Positions 1-5,514 of a stretch of DNA of 6,562 bases are shown here, in pieces. The DNA is from DASUMP01 sp036277635 (GTDB lineage: Bacteria; Actinomycetota; Acidimicrobiia; IMCC26256; PALSA-610). The position numbers and the translations under genes were made by a program. The notes beneath the pieces are model-generated. The model did no database searches. It was given only the letters and a program-made list of their open reading frames with translations, and was not told the DNA's origin. The stretch is taken from NCBI GenBank assembly GCA_036277635.1, contig DASUMP010000106.1, positions 1 through 6,562 of the forward strand. Reading direction: 5' to 3'. How positions within the stretch are numbered: the first letter of the stretch is position 1; the number at the start of each line of letters is the position of its first letter.

Positions 1-1943
1 GCGTTCGGCATGATCGCCCGCGCCGCGCGCAGCACCGAACGCGACACGGGGGCGCCGGCGGAGAGGAGCAGCCGCACGCGGGCGAGCGCCTCGCGGTGTC
101 GCGCGGTGAGCTCGTGAGCGGTGGCGGCGACGTTCACCAGCGCGGCCGGCGCCGCGAACACCACCGTCGCACCGATCGCGTCGGCCGCCTCGGCGAGCGC
201 GACCGCTCGGAGCGTGCCGGGCGCGGTGACGTCCATGTCGGGGACCACCGACGGGACGCCGACCGCAGGTCCGTAGAGCGCGAACGGCGCGAACGCGGCG
301 ACGAAGCGGTCGTCGGGTCCGAAGCCGTACACGTGCAGGAGCAGGTCGCGTTGCGCTTCGAGCTGGTGGTGGCGGTACACGACCCCCTTGGCCGGACCGG
401 TCGCCCCCGAGGTGAAGACGACGGCGGCGACGTCGGTGGCCGCCGGTGGCGGCGGCGCGGCGCGACCTTCGCCGAGCGCGCGGAGCGCGTCGAGCGTGGT
501 CGACGCGCCGACGGCGCGCGCGGCCGCGGCCGGGAGCGCGACCGTCGAGATCGGCCGGCCCGGCCAGCGCAGCGCCCGCCCCGCGGTGAGCGCGCGCGGG
601 ATGCCGATCAGGTGCCGCGGGTCGGCGCTCTTCAGCGCGCGGCTGATGCCGCGCGCGCCGAGGCCGGCGTCGACGAGCACGGCGACCGCGCCCATGCGCC
701 AGCACGCGTAGATGCACGCGGCGAGGTCGGGCCCGGGCGGCACGAGGAGCGCGACGCGATCGCCGGCCTCGACGCCGTGTGCGGCCAAGCCGCTCGCGAC
801 GCGCTGCACGTCGGCGGCGAGCTCCGCGAACGTGATCGATCGCCCGACGCCGTCGGCGGTCATCTCGACCATCGCGACATCGGCGTCGTGCGCGCGCCGG
901 TCGAGCTCGTCCCACGCGCGCGGGCGTGCCGTCGGCGCAGCGGCGGGAGGCGCGGGTTCGCGGGCGGTCGGTTCGAGCATGGGCTCGATCCAGCGGAGCA
1001 CCGCACCCGCGACGTCGGCGTCCTCGGTCACGAGATGGCTGGCGCCGGTGAACCGGTGGACGTCGGCGTCCGGGAGACGCGCTTCGAGGTCGCGCAGGTA
1101 GAGATCGGAGAACACCGGATCCGACGGTCCCCAGAGCAGCAGCGCGGGCACGTCGCGCAGCGTTGCCACGTCGGCGACGATGCCGTCGATCGCTCGGGCG
1201 CTCGGGTGCGACGGGTCGAGCGGGATGTCGGCCACGAACGCGCCGATCCCCGCGCGCCGCTCGGGAGTGCGGTACGGCGCGTGGAACCCGTCGCGCACCT
1301 CCTTCGCGATACGGGGTCGCGACAGCTCGAGCGCGGCCTGGATGAACGTGGGGGTGCGCACGCACACCGTCTCGAGGATGCCGGGCAGCCGCGCGAGCCG
1401 GATGAGCGCGGGTGCCGGCGAACCGGCGGGTTGGTGCACCGCGGTGTTCGTGAGCACGATGCCGCGCAGCTGGGCGCGATGGCGCGCGGCCCATCCGAGC
1501 GAGATCGGCCCACCCCAGTCGTGCGCGACGGTCACGACCGGCCCGTGCAGCTCGAGCTGCGCGGTCAGCGCACCGAGGTCGTCGACGCGCTGTTGGAGCC
1601 GACGGGCGGTGCCGCTGCGCTCCGAGAACCCCATCTCGAGCTGATCGACGGCGATGACGCGCACGCGCTCATCGGCGCGCGCGAGCAGGTCGCGCCACAG
1701 GTACGACCACGTGGGGTTGCCGTGGACGCACAGCAGCGTGAGCGCCGCGTCGGTCGCGCCGTTGTCGAGCACGTGCCACGTGCGGCCGCAGCCGTCGATC
1801 TCGGGGGTGACGACGAGCCGGGACCACGCCGGGTCGAGACCTGCGATCCCGCGCGGCGGCAGCGACGCGGGTGCGGCGGTTCCTTCGATGAGGGTGCGCG
1901 CCGCGTCGGCGGCGCGTGCTCCGCTCGTGGCGCGCCGCGACAT
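1..1943 (-). CDS. oleBC: OleBC fusion: beta-lactone decarboxylase + beta-lactone synthetase (C-terminus missing)
   Basis: Reading the minus strand from ATG 1943-1941 gives 647 codons without a stop, running off the left edge. Residues about 30-325 are an alpha/beta hydrolase of the haloalkane dehalogenase type: oxyanion-hole motif HGNPTWSYLWR (74-84), nucleophile motif HDWGG with D142, candidate acid D275 in WGPSDP, and catalytic H303 in GASH. A Pro/Ala-rich linker (about 326-343) leads to an AMP-binding-superfamily domain from about 344, with the P-loop TSGATGPAKG (511-520), AFAPFALYGPAVG and LLLSAGAPVS. In characterised ole pathways, OleC closes a beta-hydroxy acid to a beta-lactone using ATP, and OleB decarboxylates it to a long-chain cis-olefin. 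Fused OleBC is known from actinobacteria such as Micrococcus luteus. About 250 residues of the OleC part should lie beyond the window; oleA and oleD may too (inference). A generic hydrolase-ligase fusion is the alternative. The start is supported by a TANNNT box 7 nt upstream. Confidence 0.86.
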   Translation of the reverse strand, partial: MSRRATSGARAADAARTLIEGTAAPASLPPRGIAGLDPAWSRLVVTPEIDGCGRTWHVLDNGATDAALTLLCVHGNPTWSYLWRDLLARADERVRVIAVDQLEMGFSERSGTARRLQQRVDDLGALTAQLELHGPVVTVAHDWGGPISLGWAARHRAQLRGIVLTNTAVHQPAGSPAPALIRLARLPGILETVCVRTPTFIQAALELSRPRIAKEVRDGFHAPYRTPERRAGIGAFVADIPLDPSHPSARAIDGIVADVATLRDVPALLLWGPSDPVFSDLYLRDLEARLPDADVHRFTGASHLVTEDADVAGAVLRWIEPMLEPTAREPAPPAAAPTARPRAWDELDRRAHDADVAMVEMTADGVGRSITFAELAADVQRVASGLAAHGVEAGDRVALLVPPGPDLAACIYACWRMGAVAVLVDAGLGARGISRALKSADPRHLIGIPRALTAGRALRWPGRPISTVALPAAAARAVGASTTLDALRALGEGRAAPPPPAATDVAAVVFTSGATGPAKGVVYRHHQLEAQRDLLLHVYGFGPDDRFVAAFAPFALYGPAVGVPSVVPDMDVTAPGTLRAVALAEAADAIGATVVFAAPAALVNVAATAHELTARHREALARVRLLLSAGAPVSRSVLRAARAIMPN

Positions 1944-1950
1944 GGCGGGG

Positions 1951-1956
1951 AGCGTA
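1951..1956 (-). promoter_or_regulatory. -10 box (TACGCT) of oleBC, leaderless-type spacing
   Basis: On the minus strand TACGCT fits the actinobacterial -10 consensus TANNNT and ends exactly 7 nt before the ATG at 1943. Transcription would then begin at or next to the start codon, which agrees with the absence of a Shine-Dalgarno sequence. No good -35 hexamer is visible about 17 bp upstream. The call rests on motif and spacing only. Confidence 0.5.
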
Positions 1957-1961
1957 CGCGT

Positions 1962-1967
1962 TACCGT
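1962..1967 (+). promoter_or_regulatory. -10 box (TACCGT) of the DUF2505 gene, leaderless-type spacing
   Basis: TACCGT fits TANNNT and is followed by exactly 7 nt before the GTG at 1975, mirroring the arrangement of the divergent oleBC start. This supports GTG 1975 as the start rather than the in-frame ATG at 1942, which lies upstream of this box and would be outside the transcript. The same hexamer recurs at 6003-6008. Confidence 0.5.
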
Positions 1968-1974
1968 TCGCCGC

Positions 1975-2478
1975 GTGGACTTCGACGTCACCCACCGCTA
2001 CAGCAGCCCGCCCGACGTCACGTTCGCGATGCTCACGTCACCGGAGTTCCTACGGGCGCGCTTCGAGGCGACGGGCGCGCTCCAGCACGAGATCGTCGAG
2101 TGTGCGCCGACGTCCGACGGCGGCTTCCGGGTTGTGACCAAGCGCACGGTGCAGGCCGACATTCCGGCGTTCGCACGCCGGATCTTCACGCCGACGAACT
2201 CGATGACCCAGACCGAGGTCTGGGATCCCGCCACCGCCGACGCACGTCGCGGCGAATGGCGGATCGAGCCCGAAGGCGTGCCCGTCCCCGTCTCCAGCGC
2301 GGGCTCCATCACGCTCGAACCGGCTGACGACGGCACCGTGCAGCGCGTCGTCGGGCGGATCAAGGTCTCGGTCCCGCTCATCGGCGGTCGGCTCGAGCGG
2401 TTCGTGTTCGATCAGGCGAAGACGACGCTCGACGACGAGCACGCGTTCGGCGAACGCTGGCTCCAGGAACGCGCGTAG
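1975..2478 (+). CDS. DUF2505 family protein (SRPBCC-like fold)
   Basis: This gene encodes 167 residues starting MDFDVTHRYSSPPDVTFAML. The opening strand, the PxxVF helix start, a central TxTEVWDP-like segment (TQTEVW), and the terminal block VSVPLIGGRLERF followed by a charged helix ending in ERWL match the DUF2505 pattern of actinobacteria. These proteins resemble the START/SRPBCC fold, whose deep cavity often holds hydrophobic ligands; no enzymatic role is established. There is no signal peptide or membrane segment, so it is probably cytoplasmic. GTG 1975 is preferred because the homologous fold begins there and a TANNNT box sits 7 nt upstream; ATG 1942 would add 11 residues and shares the CATG that holds the oleBC start. 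The close divergent pairing with oleBC hints at a lipid or hydrocarbon-related role, which is inference only. Confidence 0.82.
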   Translation: MDFDVTHRYSSPPDVTFAMLTSPEFLRARFEATGALQHEIVECAPTSDGGFRVVTKRTVQADIPAFARRIFTPTNSMTQTEVWDPATADARRGEWRIEPEGVPVPVSSAGSITLEPADDGTVQRVVGRIKVSVPLIGGRLERFVFDQAKTTLDDEHAFGERWLQERA

Positions 2479-2484
2479 CGCGAC

Positions 2485-2500
2485 GCGCTCAGGCGAGCGC
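2485..2500. terminator. small hairpin between convergent genes
   Basis: GCGCTC (2485-2490), loop AGGC, GAGCGC (2495-2500) form a perfect 6-bp stem with a 4-nt loop between the ends of the convergent DUF2505 and MOSC genes, overlapping the MOSC stop codon. There is no T-run on either side, so intrinsic termination would be of the U-less type sometimes proposed for actinobacteria, or the structure may only block read-through collision. Confidence 0.3.
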
Positions 2501-3307
2501 CACCACGTCGCCGGTCGCGACATGACCCGCGGCGGTGACGAGGCCGTACACGCCGACGCACGACCGCGGTCCCATGCCGGGGATGTCGACGGTGTTGCGA
2601 TCGGTGATCGTGCGGAGTATCGAGCGGTCATCGGGAAGGTCCGATTGGGCGAGTGTCGTCATGACGCAACGCGGCGTCGACATCAGCACGTACACCGACG
2701 CGGCGCCGACCGTGACCGTCTGATCGACCCACCGGTCCTCGACGAACCCGTCGTCGTCGCACTCGATCACGACGTTCGGACGGAACCGGCGCACGTCGAA
2801 ATGGGCGTCGGGACTCGCGGTCGCGAGGGTCGCGAGCGACGCGGTCGTGAGCAGGTGGATCGGCAGGCCGTCGAAGAACGTGCCCGGCGCGCCGAGCGCG
2901 ATCTGGGTCTGATCGACGACGTCGGGGGCTTCGGCGTCGACCTCGTCGATCATCGCGGTCGCCGGCGCCGACGTCGTGAGCCGCACCGCACGCCCGACGA
3001 CGCGCGACAACACGTCGTCGACGTCGGTCGCGTCGGATCGGATCGTCGACCCGTCGGCGAGCGTGATCTCGACCGGCGGAGGGGCAGCACCGTCGTCGGG
3101 CGGCTCGAGGAAGCGGGCCCGACACCCGAACAACATCCCCCAACGCCCGGGTCGCTTGGCGCTCGCGACCAGACCCGTCTCCTCGTCGACGAGTGCGTAC
3201 GCGCGGTCGCCGCTGATGCCCCGCTCACCGAGCGCGCTCGTCGCGATCTCCTCGCCCAGCATCGACTTCACCGGGTACCGCCACAGGGCTGCGACCGAGG
3301 CATGCAT
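2489..3307 (-). CDS. MOSC domain protein (YcbX/mARC-like, molybdenum cofactor binding)
   Basis: The 272-residue protein begins MHASVAALWRYPVKSMLGEE, the typical N-terminal beta-barrel of MOSC_N, with GISGDRAYALVDEETG at 30-45. The MOSC domain proper follows (about 140-270) with RFRPNVVIE (174-182) and TPRCVMTT, where C214 corresponds to the cysteine that ligates molybdenum in mARC and YcbX proteins. Family members reduce N-hydroxylated compounds or carry sulfur/molybdenum cofactor. This one lacks the C-terminal 2Fe-2S ferredoxin domain of E. coli YcbX, so a separate electron donor would be required (inference). The frame is open 15 codons further upstream, but ATG 3307 is chosen because GGAGG lies 6 nt before it and homology begins at this residue. 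The protein is presumably cytoplasmic. It converges on the DUF2505 gene with a 10-bp gap and is divergent from the secreted zincin. Confidence 0.9.
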   Translation of the reverse strand: MHASVAALWRYPVKSMLGEEIATSALGERGISGDRAYALVDEETGLVASAKRPGRWGMLFGCRARFLEPPDDGAAPPPVEITLADGSTIRSDATDVDDVLSRVVGRAVRLTTSAPATAMIDEVDAEAPDVVDQTQIALGAPGTFFDGLPIHLLTTASLATLATASPDAHFDVRRFRPNVVIECDDDGFVEDRWVDQTVTVGAASVYVLMSTPRCVMTTLAQSDLPDDRSILRTITDRNTVDIPGMGPRSCVGVYGLVTAAGHVATGDVVALA

Positions 3308-3313
3308 CACGGA

Positions 3314-3318
3314 CCTCC
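3314..3318 (-). promoter_or_regulatory. Shine-Dalgarno GGAGG deciding the MOSC start
   Basis: On the minus strand GGAGG occupies 3318-3314 with a 6-nt spacer to ATG 3307-3305. The longer reading to 3352 has no comparable site and would run across the likely promoter. Confidence 0.7.
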
Positions 3319-3333
3319 ACGACGAGAGTCGTG
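3318..3333. promoter_or_regulatory. perfect dyad CACGAC-GAGA-GTCGTG, candidate operator
   Basis: CACGAC (3318-3323), GAGA, GTCGTG (3328-3333) is a perfect inverted repeat of 6+4+6. It abuts the minus-strand -10 box (3339-3334) and covers the expected MOSC transcription start, just before the ribosome-binding site. This is a common position for a repressor operator; as RNA it would be a small hairpin in the MOSC leader. No regulator gene is in view, so its partner is unknown. Confidence 0.4.
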
Positions 3334-3343
3334 AGCCTAGGTT
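3334..3343. promoter_or_regulatory. overlapping back-to-back -10 boxes (bidirectional promoter)
   Basis: The sequence AGCCTAGGTT reads TAGGTT on the plus strand (3338-3343) and TAGGCT on the minus strand (3339-3334), both fitting TANNNT and overlapping on the CCTAGG palindrome. The minus box would give the MOSC mRNA a leader of about 20 nt carrying its GGAGG. The plus box would give the zincin mRNA a leader of roughly 90 nt. -35 elements are not evident for either direction. Confidence 0.4.
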
Positions 3344-3381
3344 CGGAGTCATCGATCGCCGTGACGGTTGCGTCAGCAGTC

Positions 3382-3418
3382 ACGATCCGGAAGGATGCGT
3401 CGGTCGGGCACGGATCGT
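3382..3418 (+). other. inverted repeat in the leader of the zincin gene
   Basis: ACGATCCG (3382-3389) and CGGATCGT (3411-3418) are perfect 8-nt arms separated by 21 nt, ending 13 nt before the GGGGGG ribosome-binding stretch. Just upstream, TGACG-GTTG-CGTCA (3362-3375) and the arms CGTGAC/GTCACG (3360-3365, 3379-3384) form alternative, mutually overlapping stems. The leader may fold, but no known riboswitch core is recognised. Confidence 0.3.
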
Positions 3419-3443
3419 TGCCCGCTTGGCTGGGGGGTCAAGG

Positions 3444-5204
3444 ATGATGCGGCGTCTGCTCGCCGTCGCGGTGGTCGCTGCGGCGCTCGTTCCCGTCGCT
3501 CACGCGACTCCGGCGGCTGCGCTCACCGGCGACCCGCTGTGCATCGACACCGTGCGCAGCTACACGCTCCAAGCGTTCGGTTCGCCAGGCCAGACCGAAC
3601 AGTGGCTGATCGATACCGATCCACTCGGGCTCGTGTCGTTGTCGACGTCGCCGACGGGGACGTACACCGACAGCCTGTTGCTCAACGTGACGTACCCGAG
3701 CAGCGGCACCACGCTGGTGACCTTCTTCGGCAAGGGTGTCGTGTCCGGCACGACCACGCTCACCGCGGACGGACCGTTCTCGCAGGCGAGTCTGGCGATC
3801 GACGTCGATCGGGTGACGGCGGTCGACATCGCCGACCTCGACGACATCGGGCTGGCCGCCAACCCCGCGGCCGGCGGCGGCGTGATGAAGATCACCGACG
3901 TGGATCTCGCCGACGCGAGCCAGGGTGCGCCGCTTCCCGCCACGGGCGCGTTCGACGACGCGCGCACGGTGAAGATCAAAGCGACGTTCGAGAACGGTAC
4001 GACCGGTTACCCGGTGTACTTCAAGGCGTTCGACGTCGACGACCCCTCCACCGACGCGACGCTCGATCCGAACGGCACCGACGGCAACGACAACTTCGGT
4101 ACGCCAGCCCAGGTCGTCACTCCGAGCACGGTCACCGATGCCGACGGCTTCGGTCGCACGAACGTGAAGCTGCCCACTCAACCGGGCGACAACATCAAGG
4201 TCGTCGCGACCTGTGATCCGTTCCTGTTCAACGACCTCGTCGTCGACGGCGCCGATGTGGTCCACACCGACGGCACGCCCCTCGAATCCGACGATGGGAT
4301 CGCGAGCGACATGGTCACGACCTGGCGACGCCTCCACGTCGAGGTCGATCACATGGCGCCGGTCGAAGGCAACCAGATCATCGCCACGATCGCGAGTGTG
4401 TCGTCGCGTCGAGGAGTCTCGAAGGTGTCGCTCACCGGCGCGATCGATTCGACGAACGCGCCGGTGAACCTCGCGACGCAGACCGACGCGGGGGAGTTCG
4501 AGAACGGACTCCTCACGATCTCGTCCGGAGTCGGCGCGGGCTCGTACCCGGTGATCGGCAATCGACGCGGCACGATCTCGGTGACGGGCTCGATCCCGGC
4601 CGGCGCGGTGGGCGCGCAGGTGCGTCTCGTCGACGACGACAACGTCGGCGGTGGTTCGCTCGACGGCGACGAAGGCGACCCGGTGCCCGCACCGGACACG
4701 TCGTTGCTCGCGGCCGGTTCGACGAGCCCGTCCGCCAATGTGCTCGCGCAGGCGTACATCGTCGTCAACTACGACCTCGGCGGCGGGGAGATCCCGTTCC
4801 CGCTCAACTCGCCGTCCGACGCGACGACGGCGTACCAATACGACTGGATCGCACACGACAACGACCCCAACTTCTGGACCGCCTACCTGCTGGGCGCGTA
4901 CCAACCGGCCCGAGGCGACGACGGCGATCCGGACAGCGACCGACGGGTGGTGCTCGGCATCACCGACCTCGCCAACACCGGCAGCGTCACGTTCGCAGAG
5001 ACGATTCGCGACCGGGCCGACCCCGTCTTCGGGATCTGCAGCGCGGCCGGCATCGTCGCTCACGAGCTCGCTCACCTCTTCGGTGACACCGCCGATCTGC
5101 GCGACGACGGCAATGGCGGCCTGATGTCGACGTCCTGCGGAGCGGGGACGACGACGTTGGTCGGTACCTCCCTGCGCAGCATTCGCAGCGCCCTGCATCC
5201 GTAA
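3444..5204 (+). CDS. secreted multidomain protein with Ig-like regions and C-terminal HEXXH zincin domain
   Basis: The 586-residue product starts MMRRLLAVAVVAAALVPVAH, a Sec signal peptide with probable cleavage near AHA (19-21) or AAA (24-26). Residues about 30-170 are beta-rich and Thr/Ser/Gly-rich. Residues about 175-258 resemble a Big_1-type Ig-like domain: VYFKAFDVDDPSTD from 191, then TDADGFGRTNVKL and PGDNIKVVATC. A segment with WRRLHVEVD (294-302) follows. The last 150 residues hold AHELAHLFGD with H540, E541 and H544, a classic HEXXH zinc site, and downstream GLMSTS with M561 in the place of a metzincin Met-turn. Cysteines 532 and 565 bracket the site and could pair; C33 and C257 are the only others. 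It is probably an extracellular metalloprotease, though the substrate is unknown and it could be an inactive adhesin. ATG 3444 is chosen for the GGGGGG stretch 6 nt upstream; ATG 3447 is possible. It is divergent from the MOSC gene. Confidence 0.85.
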   Translation: MMRRLLAVAVVAAALVPVAHATPAAALTGDPLCIDTVRSYTLQAFGSPGQTEQWLIDTDPLGLVSLSTSPTGTYTDSLLLNVTYPSSGTTLVTFFGKGVVSGTTTLTADGPFSQASLAIDVDRVTAVDIADLDDIGLAANPAAGGGVMKITDVDLADASQGAPLPATGAFDDARTVKIKATFENGTTGYPVYFKAFDVDDPSTDATLDPNGTDGNDNFGTPAQVVTPSTVTDADGFGRTNVKLPTQPGDNIKVVATCDPFLFNDLVVDGADVVHTDGTPLESDDGIASDMVTTWRRLHVEVDHMAPVEGNQIIATIASVSSRRGVSKVSLTGAIDSTNAPVNLATQTDAGEFENGLLTISSGVGAGSYPVIGNRRGTISVTGSIPAGAVGAQVRLVDDDNVGGGSLDGDEGDPVPAPDTSLLAAGSTSPSANVLAQAYIVVNYDLGGGEIPFPLNSPSDATTAYQYDWIAHDNDPNFWTAYLLGAYQPARGDDGDPDSDRRVVLGITDLANTGSVTFAETIRDRADPVFGICSAAGIVAHELAHLFGDTADLRDDGNGGLMSTSCGAGTTTLVGTSLRSIRSALHP

Positions 5205-5223
5205 CGGCGACGGAAGCGATGCC

Positions 5224-5241
5224 GGCGGGATTTTTCTCGCC
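5224..5241 (+). terminator. hairpin downstream of the zincin gene, possible terminator
   Basis: GGCGGGA (5224-5230) pairs with TCTCGCC (5235-5241), with one G-T wobble, around a TTTT loop, 20 nt past the zincin stop. The T-run is in the loop rather than after the stem, so it is not a textbook intrinsic terminator. An outer pairing of ACGGCG (5204-5209) with CGCCGT (5260-5265) could enclose it. Confidence 0.35.
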
Positions 5242-5310
5242 CGCATCTCCTTCGGTCGGCGCCGTCGGGTGCCGATTGATACGGGGATGCGAAACGGCAC
5301 GTCACGCGCC

Positions 5311-5331
5311 TTGACAGCACCGCCTGCGGTG
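5311..5331 (+). promoter_or_regulatory. TTGACA followed by dyad CACCGC-CT-GCGGTG, candidate regulated promoter
   Basis: TTGACA (5311-5316) is a perfect -35 hexamer, and the following 14 nt (5318-5331) are a perfect inverted repeat, CACCGC CT GCGGTG, which would occupy the spacer as an operator. The weakness is that no acceptable -10 hexamer lies 16-18 nt downstream (the bases there are TGATCGC), so the promoter call is tentative. Confidence 0.22.
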
Positions 5332-5500
5332 GTGATCGCGCGTGCTGCGGTGCCCGGTTCGCGCCCTTCGCACAGTTCGCGCCGGCCGTTGCGACTGGCA
5401 CGCGTCGTCGATGGCAGACGAGCATCCGCGCTCGATCCGGAGGCCGTCGTTACGGTCGCCGATGCGTCCTCACCACCCGCTCGTGCCGTTGCGCGTCACG

Positions 5501-5506
5501 AGGAGG
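5501..5506 (+). promoter_or_regulatory. strong Shine-Dalgarno AGGAGG for the CAP gene
   Basis: AGGAGG sits 8 nt before ATG 5515 and is the best ribosome-binding site in the window. It fixes the start despite the frame being open 82 codons further upstream. Confidence 0.85.
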
Positions 5507-5514
5507 AGCCGATC

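Larger units (their letters stand above)
5205..5514. other. 310-bp intergenic region with hairpin, dyad and short direct repeats
   Basis: No convincing gene is seen. The frame of the CAP gene stays open back to 5269, but that stretch is low in recognisable structure and the signal peptide with its strong ribosome-binding site begins at 5515. The region contains a terminator-like hairpin (5224-5241), a TTGACA (5311-5316), a perfect dyad (5318-5331), the direct repeat CTGCGGTG at 5324-5331 and 5345-5352 (21-bp period), and GTTCGCGCC at 5357-5365 and 5375-5383 (18-bp period). TACGGT (5451-5456) is a TANNNT match about 58 nt before the CAP start and a possible -10 box. Confidence 0.5.

Noticed and set aside
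1654..1974. Upstream extension of the DUF2505 frame (from 1654, or from ATG 1942)
   Set aside because: The part before 1942 is antisense to oleBC and unlike the family; the ATG at 1942 lies upstream of the -10 box and the DUF2505 homology begins at 1975.
96..2327. 743-codon open frame on the plus strand opposite oleBC
   Set aside because: It is extremely Arg/Gly/Asp/Glu-rich with no recognisable fold and lies antisense to a clear two-domain enzyme; long antisense frames are expected in GC-rich DNA.
2522..3334. 270-codon plus-strand frame opposite the MOSC gene
   Set aside because: It is a shadow of the MOSC coding frame, Arg/His/Asp-rich without any motif, whereas the minus frame matches MOSC_N and MOSC throughout.
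3308..3352. Longer MOSC start at 3352
   Set aside because: The 15 extra residues are not part of the domain, and the region holds the dyad, -10 box and GGAGG that precede ATG 3307.
2976..3443. Upstream extension of the zincin frame to 2976
   Set aside because: The extension overlaps the MOSC gene antisense and would bury the signal peptide; ATG 3444 has a GGGGGG site 6 nt upstream.
3438..5300. 620-codon open frame on the minus strand opposite the zincin gene
   Set aside because: The composition is Arg/Val/Asp/His repeats typical of a codon-shadow, while the plus frame has a signal peptide, Ig-like motifs and a HEXXH site.
5269..5514. Extension of the CAP frame upstream to 5269
   Set aside because: The residues show no conserved pattern and would precede a good lipoprotein signal peptide; AGGAGG fixes the start at 5515.
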